Source of the DNA: Ridgeia piscesae | Lineage: Eukaryota; Annelida; Polychaeta; Sabellida; Siboglinidae | NCBI GenBank assembly: GCA_025642075.2 | Contig: JAODUO010000077.1 | Coordinates: forward strand, 539,501 to 603,500 | Direction: 5' to 3' | Length of the DNA: 64,000 nucleotides | Shown here: one piece after another, positions 28,301 through 35,592 of the stretch | How positions within the stretch are numbered: the first letter of the stretch is position 1 | Layout of the letters: each line of letters starts with the position of its first letter | The notes under the pieces: generated by a model | The model's input: the letters and a program-made list of their open reading frames with translations, nothing else | Told to the model about the DNA's origin: nothing | The model's database searches: none | Position numbers and translations under genes: made by a program

Positions 28301-28930
28301 TATTTCAGCAAAACTAACTGTAAACTGTCCATAATTGAGCTAACATCTTCAGAAAGCATTTTAAAACTTCTTCCTAGATTCATTACCCTGATATAAGTAT
28401 AATTGTTTTTACAGGATTAAAACATTTCATGTTAATGTAAAGGAGAACATTATGTTTTAACATAAATATGGTAAATGTAACACGTAAATTTCACAAGTTA
28501 CAATTTGTTCATTAACTCAGAAAATAATTCAAAAAAAATTCTGACTTGTCTTCAAGCCATTATGTTTCATAGCATGTAGAGACCCATCCACCCATCATTT
28601 GGATGGGTAAAAACGGATACGGGTAGAAATATGGGTGGACGGGTAAAAAAATGAAGGGACAAAAAAATTAAGTCTTCCAAAACCATAGATATTGTAAAAT
28701 TATGTCTTAAAAGTGAGTGAAACACATGTGTGTTTGTAGTCCATTTCAGGTCATCAGACATATTTAAAAGTTTGTAAACTGGCTTAACAGTTAACATCCA
28801 TGTGTCCACCAAAACGTGTGACTGGCAATAATTATATCCTGCACAAAGCCCTGTTATGCTTCCACTGTCTGAGTAGAAAGGACAGACTATCTTTTAAAAA
28901 CATACCTGTATCATTTGACTTTGGTTCCAT
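2913..28930 (-). CDS. CEP97: CEP97, centrosomal LRR protein; 13 exons found, 3' end missing
   Basis: CEP97 works with CP110 at the distal end of centrioles and restrains cilium formation; its N-terminal half is a leucine-rich repeat domain. The exons read on the minus strand are 28906-28930, 27821-27966, 26937-27039, 26106-26161, 24189-24290, 19817-19930, 16568-16650, 16019-16102, 14977-15100, 13102-13189, 6850-6983, 5731-5847 and 2913-2999. Exons 2-7 encode consecutive LRRs, and exons 7-9 encode the LRR cap (DNPCV, then FDYRPYVLNWCESL, then GQHNQLVEYLGVACPL). These match vertebrate CEP97 block by block. Phases agree at every junction except exon 11 to 12. Exons 10-13 are polar, lack recognised domains and are less certain. 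Introns are unusually rich in minisatellites. The gene is head-to-head with RPL24. A nischarin-like or other LRR protein is less likely given the cap match. Confidence 0.92.
3000..5730. other. CEP97 intron 12
   Basis: AT-rich single-copy DNA. It contains a two-copy 39-bp direct duplication (3355-3393 and 3394-3432) and a (CAA)n run at about 3549-3573. No exon recognised. Confidence 0.6.
5731..5847 (-). CDS. CEP97: CEP97 exon 12 (probable)
   Basis: Acceptor ...TTGGTCATTACAG, donor GTCAGT. It encodes ARQMVDQAIVHLQQNSESVQ and continues MTGGPPTDLSHRANAWQE. The first part looks helical. Phase 1 in and 1 out; the exit fits exon 13. Confidence 0.6.
6255..6849. repeat. 21-bp minisatellite carrying the exon 11 donor motif (about 28 copies)
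   Basis: The minus-strand unit is GTAAGTGGGATATCAGCTGGT. It starts exactly at the exon 11 donor, so every unit repeats a GT|GTAAGTGGG 5' splice site. The 21-bp period is a multiple of three and stays in frame with exon 11, producing an open (GISAGVS)n read-through. Some units have GTGTAAGTGTG or GTGTTAGTGGG. Confidence 0.95.
6850..6983 (-). CDS. CEP97: CEP97 exon 11 (probable)
   Basis: Acceptor ...CTCTGTGTGTGTAAG, donor GTAAGT. It encodes TSSLTADVTLAHESFMCFD and ADLCGSVVFMVDARTTQAW, then RSFTGS. The two bases CG complete the threonine codon begun in exon 10. With the GTAAGT donor the exon leaves in phase 0, but exon 12 needs phase 1. Either GTGTAA three bases earlier is used, or a small exon is missed. 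No domain recognised. Confidence 0.6.
7000..8160. other. CEP97 intron 10, single-copy stretch
   Basis: No exon or element recognised. A short (CAT)n run lies at about 7638-7652. Confidence 0.55.
8165..9476. repeat. 37-bp minisatellite with inverted GGTCA/TGACC half-sites (about 35 copies)
   Basis: Unit: GTGCTGACCCATGGTCACAT followed by GTTGACCAGGGGGACAA. Each unit contains TGACC-CAT-GGTCA and GGTCA-CATGT-TGACC, so it is internally palindromic and carries nuclear-receptor-type half-sites. Variation is mainly GTGCTG/GAGCTG and GGGGG/GGAGG. It lies in CEP97 intron 10. Confidence 0.95.
9720..10168. repeat. 19/20-bp minisatellite (ACATGTCATCCACCC)
   Basis: Units of about 19-20 bp with the core CTACATGTCATCCACCCCA, around 22 copies. 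Three overlapping plus frames are open across it as an artefact. It lies in CEP97 intron 10. Confidence 0.95.
10225..11169. other. CEP97 intron 10, single-copy stretch
   Basis: AT-rich DNA with no exon, RNA gene or element that I can recognise on either strand. Confidence 0.6.
11170..11375. repeat. Old, degenerate tandem repeat (ATCTTGTGTGAAC)
   Basis: About six or seven imperfect copies of a roughly 30-bp unit with the core GATCTTGTGTGAACCTTAT. It is much more decayed than the other arrays in the gene. No coding signal. Confidence 0.7.
12326..12640 (+). repeat. Dispersed ~310-bp repeat, copy 1
   Basis: It has the same ordered motifs as the copy at 15150-15495: GCCAGGGATGTTTGCCATGC, GAGAACACTGCTAATACC, CCCAATTTGAAAG, CATTGGCTGAC, CAGCCGCAGTAA. 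It lies in CEP97 intron 10. Confidence 0.55.
13102..13189 (-). CDS. CEP97: CEP97 exon 10 (polar, probable)
   Basis: Acceptor ...CACTGGTGAAG, donor GTAAGT. It encodes DSSDTEEDVPPAKRNSPK and DPSVRTRGVNI. It is acidic then basic and looks like disordered linker after the LRR cap. Phase 0 in fits exon 9; phase 1 out fits exon 11. No domain is recognised. Confidence 0.65.
13598..14905. repeat. 27-bp minisatellite (about 48 copies)
   Basis: The plus-strand core is ACACCCATACAAAACACATC followed by CCATAAT. The 27-bp period is a multiple of three, so at least five overlapping frames are open (up to 494 codons). Their products are pure repeats and not supported as genes. Some copies have TTCCTTAAT or CTCTTATC variants arranged in a repeating order, hinting at higher-order duplication near 13.65-13.95 kb. 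It lies in CEP97 intron 9, about 70 bp from the exon 9 donor, and does not resemble the junction. Confidence 0.96.
14977..15100 (-). CDS. CEP97: CEP97 exon 9 (end of conserved N-terminal half)
   Basis: Acceptor ...GTGTGTTGTAG, donor GTGAGT. It encodes RRQAVWLRVQGRGRGFK and TGQHNQLVEYLGVACPL, matching human CEP97 around [21 protein letters not shown]. The split arginine codon is completed from exon 8. Phase 0 out. Confidence 0.95.
15150..15495 (+). repeat. Dispersed ~310-bp repeat, copy 2
   Basis: It shares with 12326-12640 an ordered set of motifs: GGGCTGTTGGCCATGCAA, GATCCCC, GAGAACAATGCAAATACC, CCCAATTAGAAG, then TTGGCTGG and CAGCAGCAGTGAC. Copies are strongly diverged and encode nothing. 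Other copies are at 41325-41615 and, for the 5' half, 56655-56735. The type is unknown; an old SINE or MITE is likely. Confidence 0.55.
16019..16102 (-). CDS. CEP97: CEP97 exon 8 (LRR cap)
   Basis: Acceptor ...GGTGTGTAG, donor GTCAGT. It encodes NFDYRPYVLNWCESLMV and then IDGYAVTEKE, very close to the human CEP97 cap ([20 protein letters not shown]). Phase 2 in and 2 out. This is one of the most diagnostic exons. Confidence 0.96.
16287..16360. repeat. (TA)n microsatellite
   Basis: Nearly pure alternating TA with a few interruptions in CEP97 intron 7. No coding meaning. Confidence 0.95.
16568..16650 (-). CDS. CEP97: CEP97 exon 7 (end of LRRs, NPCV motif)
   Basis: Acceptor CTGTATGTTTCAG, inferred donor GTATCC. 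It encodes FAYLSCLPRLGQLSLMDNPC and on to VHPTHGA, matching the CEP97 stretch LEQLSIMNNPCV at the start of the LRR cap. Phase 0 in, phase 2 out, which fits exon 8. The donor is not the strongest consensus but is the one that keeps phase. Confidence 0.88.
16651..17880. repeat. 30-bp minisatellite made of the exon 7 splice acceptor (about 41 copies)
   Basis: On the minus strand each unit ends CCTGTATGTTTCAG followed by TTTGCC. That is the intron end plus the first six bases of exon 7. Copies are nearly identical; two carry a six-base insertion (near 16780 and 17056) and a few have single changes. The 30-bp period keeps several frames open, giving spurious ORFs of over 440 codons on both strands. 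It abuts the exon 6-derived array with no unique DNA between them. Confidence 0.97.
17881..19816. repeat. 49/41-bp minisatellite made of the exon 6 3' end plus donor, with a 726-bp higher-order repeat
   Basis: On the minus strand each long unit (49 bp) is the last 45 bases of exon 6, still translatable as ISLGQNHLTDLSEV or close variants, followed by GTAT of the donor. A shorter 41-bp variant carries a different middle (TTGTTCTATGGCATGGGAAA on plus). About 40 units are present. A block from about 18226 is repeated from about 18952 without visible change over at least 490 bp, so a 726-bp higher-order unit was duplicated recently. Units farthest from exon 6 (17.9-18.1 kb) are the most diverged. 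Confidence 0.95.
19817..19930 (-). CDS. CEP97: CEP97 exon 6 (LRR)
   Basis: Acceptor ...TTCTTCTGTTGCAG, donor GTATGT. It encodes TLLLHDNELTSLKLFPRC and then LVILSLAQNHLTDLSE. This matches the CEP97 stretch with SLKTLLLHGN and LAILSLAENE. Phase 0 in and out (38 codons). Its last 45 bases are copied many times in the following intron. Confidence 0.95.
19931..21219. other. CEP97 intron 5, non-repetitive part
   Basis: AT-rich single-copy DNA between the exon 6 acceptor and the 28-bp array. No exon, RNA gene or element recognised. Confidence 0.6.
21220..24188. repeat. 28-bp minisatellite made of the exon 5 splice donor (about 105 copies)
   Basis: The period is 28 bp and the plus-strand core is GACTCACCTCGAGTCTAGTC followed by AGGTGGAT. 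Read on the minus strand, each unit is the end of exon 5 (CCACCTGACTAGACTCAAG or CTCGAG) followed by donor GTGAGTC. Copies nearest the exon keep the exonic CTCAAG; more distant copies are homogenised to CTCGAG. Common variants are GGAT/GGGT and CTAG/GTAG. Each unit also holds TGACTCA, a consensus AP-1 site. The array occupies about 3 kb of the 4.26 kb intron 5. Confidence 0.97.
24189..24290 (-). CDS. CEP97: CEP97 exon 5 (LRR)
   Basis: Acceptor ...CTGTGGTCAG, donor GTGAGT. It encodes VMENMGAVVQLQHLDLSHN then CITSVGLLTHLTRLK, matching the CEP97 LRR with LQHLDLSDNNI. Phase 0 in and out. Its last 18 bases plus the donor form the unit of the array that fills most of the following intron. Confidence 0.95.
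24361..24594. repeat. Three-copy 78-bp tandem repeat, pyrimidine-rich
   Basis: Copies start at 24361, 24439 and 24517 and are nearly identical. The plus strand is rich in C and T (TCTACCACCCCTTTCC, CCAAAGCTCTCC). The period is a multiple of three, so two plus frames stay open; I see no gene. It lies in CEP97 intron 4 close to the exon 5 acceptor. Confidence 0.9.
26106..26161 (-). CDS. CEP97: CEP97 exon 4 (LRR, 56 bp)
   Basis: Acceptor ...GCATTTTCAG, donor GTAGGC. It encodes GLKNLPNLTWLNLSANNIK, the CEP97 LRR with the NLxxNNIK motif. Phase 1 in, phase 0 out. It is too short to appear as an ORF and was found by splice phase and similarity. Confidence 0.93.
26653..26682. repeat. C-rich homopolymer tract
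   Basis: A run of C residues interrupted by single A residues in CEP97 intron 3, likely length-variable. No other structure seen. Confidence 0.9.
26790..26922 (-). mobile_element. tRNA-derived SINE
   Basis: On the minus strand a tRNA-like head carries an A-box-like TGGCTCAGTGGTTAGA and a B-box-like GGGTTAAACTC. A unique tail follows, ending near CCAGTTCATCAGTTG. The same tail is found in the copy at 31231-31362. It lies in CEP97 intron 3 directly after the exon 3 donor. Confidence 0.65.
26937..27039 (-). CDS. CEP97: CEP97 exon 3 (LRR)
   Basis: Acceptor TTGGTGTTTCAG, donor GTGAGA. It encodes LSLAENRLTEMCGVSHL and VLNLANNSIACIEG, matching the second and third LRRs of CEP97. Phase 0 in, phase 1 out. 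Confidence 0.95.
27326..27672. mobile_element. Short non-autonomous hAT-like element
   Basis: The ends are inverted: CAGGGGTCGAAATA on the left and TATTTCTACCCCTG on the right. Repeated GGTAGTC/GACTACC motifs lie just inside both ends. At 347 bp it encodes nothing. Flanking 8-mers are TA-rich and similar but not identical. It sits in CEP97 intron 2. Confidence 0.7.
27821..27966 (-). CDS. CEP97: CEP97 exon 2 (first LRRs)
   Basis: Acceptor ...GGTAACAG, donor GTAAAC. It encodes GDGSVLDLSGQRLSEM through LIYSKNNITRITHLEYC, the CEP97 start of the LRR domain. It enters in phase 1 and leaves in phase 0. The acceptor has almost no polypyrimidine tract and overlaps an RFX X-box. Confidence 0.93.
27969..27982. 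promoter_or_regulatory. Perfect RFX X-box at the exon 2 acceptor
   Basis: GTTACCACGGCAAC fits the RFX consensus GTNRCC-N(0-3)-RGYAAC exactly and nearly as a palindrome. It ends two bases before the AG of CEP97 exon 2. RFX sites control many centriole and cilium genes. Here the site is about 950 bp inside the gene rather than upstream of exon 1, so function is inferred only. Confidence 0.5.
28560..28720. repeat. Old dispersed repeat, related to 29395-29545
   Basis: GTAGAGACCCATCCACCCAT followed by CATTTGGATGGGTAAAA resembles GTAGAAGCCCGTCCACACAT followed by CTTTTGGATGGTTAAAA near 29410. A weaker relative lies at about 44720. Minus-strand translations share a PNDGWMGLY / PKDVWTGFY pattern, but no intact protein exists. 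Family unknown. Confidence 0.4.
28906..28930 (-). CDS. CEP97: CEP97 exon 1 (initiator ATG)
   Basis: ATG at 28930-28928 is followed by eight codons (MEPKSNDT) plus one base, then donor GTATGT. The last G joins the GT that opens exon 2 to make a glycine codon, giving the start MEPKSNDTGDGSVLDL. The short acidic/polar lead before the first LRR resembles vertebrate CEP97. The UTR upstream is not resolved. Confidence 0.8.
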
Positions 28931-31230
28931 TTTGACAAGGTGAAGTGGTGTCTTTCGTCTGACTTTGTTCAGTCTTTAGCTGTCAGATCTACACAAAATA
29001 AACCCAGACGTTGCAAGGCTAATTTATCTGGTAATAGCAATCATGAAGTGTACAAGTCTGATGGATCTTCAACGCTAAAAAGTTGGCATAGCAAATCTAA
29101 ATGAGAAATGTCCACTTACCGATATGTGTAGTGACAATAATAATGACAAATAATGGTTATGGAAATTGGTTATAATCACTCAATACGTTTATTTTCCAAC
29201 ACCAAACATAACACAGAACATAGTAGAAACAAACAATATAAAATGTTAGAAAAAGGGGTACAGTGTATACTGAAGAGATTGTCTTATGAATTTGTATACC
29301 CCTATCGCATTGTTTCATAGTTTATTTAATGTTGTAGCATCTAAGCAGTTGTAAATATTTAATTAATCAATCATAAGTTAATTTAGCTTTAATGCTAATG
29401 TATGTACTATGTAGAAGCCCGTCCACACATCTTTTGGATGGTTAAAATTTATTTGGGATTTTGTAGCAAAGTCTTCATAAATCATGTATCCTCGATTATA
29501 CTTTGAAAATGGATGTGTTTGTGGTTTATATTTGGGACATCTTGTCTGGCTCAAGACCAAGACTTGACTTGTGTTTCAAACTGTGATGTCATCTATGAAT
29601 TTTTTTATATATGTTATTCACTGTTTATTGTGGTGCCTTTTTCTAGCTGTGTAATTAGACAGGTTCATAAGCTAACTACAACACTATACTAGGTCTTCAT
29701 AATTCAAGTAGTCAGATCAGCCTCTGGTGTGTGGACACTGCACCCAAAGTCTATTGAAACTGAAACATTGTACAGATTATGAGATAAGTTAACTATGTGA
29801 TCAACATTACATCATGTATAATTTGACTAACTTCATTGACTAGCAACCCCCCCCCAGACTCTCAAGTTACGCCGTGTCACGCATATAGCACAACACGTCT
29901 TTGTCACTTAAACTTCATATCATCCACTGCGTCACAAATCACAATGGTACATAATCACATTCAAAACATCTACATGAAATCTACATCTACACTCATTCAG
30001 TCGGTGAGAGACTTTAGCCGACTGGTCGTCAATTAAAAGCAGACGGTCGAGCACTTGCACAAGTCTGCACTTGCACGGTGGGATACTAACATATCAAAAC
30101 AGTTTCAAACTGAAAGCCACTCAAATACTACACAATCCTACACATCCTCTAAATGCTGCTTTTTATTTGTTAGAAAGCACCCTTTTCAAGAAATTTTTTA
30201 AACTCTAACATTTTTAATGTACTTTATTATTATTTATTCATCTATATTTATTTAATCTATTTGTTTACTTGTCCATTTACTCTTATTAATTTAAAAATGT
30301 TTAGTACTTATTATTATTATTACATTGTGTGTCATCAAAAAACTGTTACGAAATATCACTTTGATATTTACTAGGTATTCTACCTACTATTTATTGTACT
30401 TATTTATATTCTTATGTTTTTCACAAATATTAGTGAGTATTATTATTATTTTTATGTGTCTTATCAACTATATCTAGTGGGTCACCAATCTTATTACTTG
30501 CATTTTAATGTGTAATTAAATAAAAAAATCCATTTTAAGTTAATGTTTAAAACGTACGATAAAGTCTTGAATTTTAAATTTTCACTTCAACATGTTTTAC
30601 ATTTATATGGGTAGACAAAAACCAATAACACAAGATATGGGGGTACACTGCCATGCATCTTTGTTGTAAGTCTTATGTTTATATATTATATTATGACTAA
30701 TCATTCAGTTTTTGCTGGTTGAGGACTCAATATAGTTTGCGTAGCTCCAACCACTGTTTATTTGACAAGTTTAACCCAATTTGGAAAATGAATCGCTGCA
30801 CTAAACTTGCATGTTGACTCAGTCAGTGACTCAGGGTGTGCCTGTCCAACACTGAGGAAATATTGTTGTGGCAGCAAGGAAATCTGTATAGAGCATTTTA
30901 ATAAAATGAATAAAACCTTAGATTTATAAAGGTGCATGTGCATATTCATTAATTCCAATGTTGCACTGTACATGTTGGCTAGTGTTAGTAACTGTGTACC
31001 CTTGAGATACAGAAACTTGTATTTTGTTGAATCAACAACTGCATATAATGTAAATTCTTATATAGCACGGTATCCTGTCTACGAAACTGACCAATACATT
31101 TGCAATCAACACAATACATCTGCTCAATCAAAGTCTACTCTGCGAAACATCCAGCCTCTCTGTAATATATGAAGACCATTCAAAGTTCCAAACACAAATA
31201 TCCATCAATGTTAATAGCCAGGTACTCATT
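28931..31230. other. Upstream of CEP97, no gene seen
   Basis: Presumed 5'UTR and promoter side of CEP97, then very AT-rich DNA (30.1-30.6 kb has many TTATTATT runs). No second gene was recognised. Apart from the 29395-29545 dispersed repeat, nothing is assigned. Confidence 0.5.
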
Positions 31231-31362
31231 TATATAGCTGAGTGAACTGGTGCAATGTAGACTGAACGAACTTGCCCTAGGTTCGACATGGCATTACAGG
31301 ATTCAAACTTGGGTTCTCTTAGTCGAGAGTCCAACGCTCTGGCCACGGTGACCCTAGTGCAT
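31231..31362 (-). mobile_element. tRNA-derived SINE, second copy
   Basis: On the minus strand the tRNA-like head reads TGGCCAGAGCGTTGGACTC (A box) and GTTTGAATCC (B box). The tail contains TTGCACCAGTTCACTCAGC, shared with the copy at 26790-26922. The plus strand shows GGATTCAAACTTGGGTTCTC. It is not a functional tRNA, because there is no complete acceptor stem. Confidence 0.65.
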
Positions 31363-33230
31363 GTCAGCATGTGCCTAGCTTTATACTCATAATACAACAC
31401 ATTTGTGTCGCAACTCGCAAGATAGGCACGTTGACTCTGCTGTGATTATTTCAAAAAATTATCTTTGACAACACAAAGCAAACACTACGCTACTACAGTG
31501 GTGAGCAACGAATGAAAAACAGTGACTTGACGAGCACGCTGCAAAATCTACAACCCACCGACCTTAGCAACATCAAAGTACCTAACTTTTAACCCTGATT
31601 CAGGAGCAGCGTTACCCACTCACCCTGGCTACTTGTAACGTTATGAACTGCCTGTACACGCCCAAACTCCAGCCAACAATGCCCTGTACACAGCTCCAAC
31701 TCGATGTGTTTTGGCTCAATGCCAAACAGCTGATCGTTGGCCAATCGCCAGCATTGTTAGTCATCTAGGATTTAGCTCAGCTTAGCCGGGGTAGAGCCCG
31801 ATATCAAATCCAGGTGCAATGAAAGCTAACTAGCTGTAACTGAATGGAAAAATTATGTTCAGCAAACTGAGCTAGCACAAAGCTTTTCAACAGCCAACAA
31901 GTGTAAGGGATATGTTTACTTTGGGTTTACGTTATCAGTACATGTAGGTGAAGTTAAACGTACTGGTGTTAATAAAATAAATATATTAATTTGCTTCCTT
32001 AGAATACCAATTAGATATATTTAAAAAACTTAATTTTAGTTAAGTATTTGATGCAGAGGGCAGCACTGATATAGTAGTTATATTATGATAAACTAAATGG
32101 TTAGGAGAAACAAGTGTAAGAACAAAAATATGTAATTATGTCTTCAAATTTGCAATTAATATTGCATGACATGTTTTGTTATTTTATAACACATCTGCTT
32201 TGGGAATGTCTTGGGACATTTACAACTTGAATCTCTTAGTATTATGCTGGCTAAGGTTGAGCATGCACGCCACATGGACATGATTATCTGGAATAAATGA
32301 TCTTGTGCTGATTCGTGGAAACTGTAACTACATCGAGATAACTTGTTACTCTTGAATGGGTGAATATAATCAACACAATATGCCTCATAAGAAATCATGA
32401 GGTTTAGTAGAAAATATGAATAATCTAACTGTACTGTTATAAATTACACAAATCAGACTGGCCTCTGTGTAACACTTTGAACAGACATTTACATAAACAT
32501 ATATTATATTGATGCAAACATATATATGTACACATACACATATATATACAAAATTAAAACATACACATACATCCATAAGTGTATGTATATTAGACGTTGA
32601 TATTATATTAATTTGAAATGTTGTCCATCTTAAAACTATAAATTTTTAAGTGGGTCAGGTCAATTCACTGTCCTACTTTGCAGCACAGCTAACTGACATG
32701 GCTGCCTTAAATATTGAACTTTCAAAAACATGACAGATGATGGCATTCATAACTACTGGTATAGATTGCCAGAGTTTAAGTGTATTTTAAGAAGTGTATT
32801 GGTGATTCGCCATTTGGCGCAGCAGCACCTCGATTAGGGAAGGAACTACCTGTGAACATTCGTGCATCCGACATGTTATCTATGTTTAGAAAGTGTTAAA
32901 AGACATACCTTTTTATTATACATTTCAATTAATTCAATGGCTAATGCAGTATATACATAGTAGTGCGAAGTGTGATATTGACACTTTGTTTCATACTAAC
33001 CATGTCAACCTTTCTTCTGCTTTCATTTTCTAATTAACTGACTAGAAATTGTGGGTATCCAAATATATTTACAAACTTGGGCGGGTTTTCAATTTGCCAC
33101 AACCCATGTTGTACCGCTGCAAATACCAGGCCACCACAAAGACATAGTTTTGCTAAATCATGGATGATAAGTTCACCAAGTATAGTGTTAAAACTTGTAC
33201 TTGTGAGGAAACTAGGAATCACTGAGCATA
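31363..33230. other. Intergenic DNA, no gene seen
   Basis: AT-rich sequence between CEP97 and the LINE fragments. No exon or known element recognised. Confidence 0.5.
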
Positions 33231-33234
33231 TGTG

Positions 33235-34080
33235 AAAACCTTTTAAACTTATGTGAGATTCATGGCTAACCCGTAACGTTTGGGCAGGATTCTTGCCGTT
33301 ACCGAGACGTGGCTTAGACCTTATGACACAGCCACATGTATTGCTGACATTTACCTTCTGATTATGCCTTCCACCATCAACCACGTCCACGTGGTGTTGG
33401 CTGTCTCATTTCAAAACTGTTCAAAGTAAACCTGCACATCAGCCATGACTATTCCAGCTTTGAGTGTATATGTGTTGACATCTCAAATTTGTGCTTCTCT
33501 GGATATTTTATTTGTATTTATCGCCCTTCAGGTAACCCAGTTAATTTCTTCAAAGAATTCCAAGATCTCTTGGCCAATGTGGCAACCTTGCACACAGAAT
33601 TTGATATTGTTGGTGATTTTAATCTTCACTTGGATACACCATCTGCAACAACTACCCCGTTTAATGATACCCTGCCATTCAGACGCCCACAGTCTCAGAT
33701 GGTTTATTGAGCCATAACACAGTAACAGCTGATCTTAAAGTTCCTATAACCCCAGCCGTGTCCAAACACAATGGGTTTTACAGAACCATTCACAGTACCA
33801 ACATTGCAGCATTAATAACTAATATCCTCACATCCGACCTTGTTAGACAGCCTAAAGAAAATGTATCAGACTTATACGAACAATACCGTCAAATATTTAA
33901 GACATTGTTTGACAAATCTGCACCCATTAAATCTAAATCTGTGTCACAAGACACCAGCTCCTTGGACGATCCCAGAAATAATACAATCTAAAAGATGCTG
34001 TCGCTATCTGGAGAATGTTTGGTGTAAATCGTGTTCACCCCTAGACAGGTCAGGCTCCTCATGACAGTGTCATAAATGTA
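33235..34080 (+). mobile_element. Decayed non-LTR retrotransposon fragment (endonuclease region)
   Basis: Translations in shifting plus frames give typical LINE endonuclease pieces: FHHQPRPRGVGCLISK, FICIYRPSGN, FDIVGDFNLHLDTPS, then after an internal deletion HNTVTADLKVPITP and a linker with DLYEQYRQIFKTLFDKSAPI. GDFNLH is the catalytic-site motif of AP-endonuclease-type LINE nucleases. No RT domain follows. It is 5'- and 3'-truncated, frameshifted and inactive. Confidence 0.8.
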
Positions 34081-34869
34081 ATCGAGAAATGGCAAAAGCA
34101 AAATCGGATTATTACGACTGCTGTTTTTGTCACGCCACTAAGCTCGATCTTAGAGGATATTGGCGCATAAGAATCATCATCATTATTATTATTAGATAGA
34201 CACAGTATTTTTGTATGCAGCATTTGGGCATGTACTGGATAAAAGAATGAGTTTTCAGCGAATGAGGTATCATTCCACCTAAGCTGCACGCTGAGGGAAC
34301 CCCTGACTTTTGGAATGTTTTTAATGTATGGGGTACTCTAGCAGACAACAGGTGTACTACATACCCTAGCAGTAAAATTATAAACCAAATTAATACAATT
34401 CTGTCACTTTTTTCTGTGTCACACATCCATGCTACTGTATGCAGTGCAGTGTGTGAATGGTGAACAAGTATCAACACTGGGCACATTTGCTCGATCTAGA
34501 CAAACTACAGATTATCTAGGTTACATGATGCCTTCGATGAACAGGAGACTATAGGGGTAGCAGACTGTACATGTACCCATCTCGCATCTGGAGATAACAC
34601 ATCTCCTCACCAGTGCAAGCAGCATCAATACACGCCTGCCATTACGTCTACGTGATTAATCAGCAGAGTCCATCAGTCTGGATTTTAATGTGATGTTGTG
34701 CGCATGCGTCAGGTGTAGTCGTTTTGTTTTACCGGCTCTACTATTATCACTAACAGGATAACATCTAATAGCTCTTGCAAACTAAAATTCACAGATGTTC
34801 AATAGTATCACGTTTAGAACATAACCCGCCAATAACTTTTCCGAACAACTTACCCTAAACTATATTTTG

Positions 34870-35330
34870 CAAAATTAAATTGCACAGCAACCAGTTCCTT
34901 AAAATGGCGCCTATGTAAACAACCACTAAAAGCGCGCGAAACCCAAATCCCCCCCAACACAACTCAAACAAAAGCGTATTTCAAATATTTTATACGACCA
35001 GAATAAACGCGAACTGAATTGAGTTAGTTACAAATATAGTACATATAATCCCCAAATAAAAACATACGCATGATTAAAGTAACTAACAAAATGTGGCAAA
35101 ATTAGTCCGCTCTGCAACCGGCTCATCAAAATGGCGCCGATGTAAACAACCACTAAAGCGCACGATACCCAAACCCCCAACACAACTCAAATAAAACCGT
35201 ATTTTCTCACATTTTAATGTGACAAACACAACAAACACAAACTACATTAAATTAGTTATAAACATATGCAGTTACGCATATTAGACGGAAAGTAACGTTG
35301 TCACGTTATTCAACAACTTAGATCCATTCC
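34870..35330 (+). promoter_or_regulatory. Tandem 5' LINE monomers with YY1-like sites
   Basis: Two copies of a unit about 227 bp long. AAAATGGCGCC followed by ATGTAAACAACCACTAAA occurs at 34901 and again at 35128, and flanking blocks match. AAAATGGCGSC is close to the YY1 motif that positions transcription in mammalian L1. Tandem 5' monomers acting as promoters are known from other LINEs; that role here is inference. Confidence 0.6.
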
Positions 35331-35592
35331 TTTGATAGGCTGCCAGTACCAATGAAACAAAATAAATTCATCAACACTTAAAAACAATAACCTTTCCTAC
35401 TAACAGGCCCTTCGCCAGACGCCCAATTTGGGTGAAGACCTACATTTTCCTTTTGCACTGCACTAGCGTCTTGACACTCATACACGTAATATATTAAACA
35501 ACAGATAATAGTTCAGCAGTACTGCAGCCTATATCATTTGGACTCACAAATTATCGATTACTGATTGTCTTTTCATCCAGCAGTGCACAACA

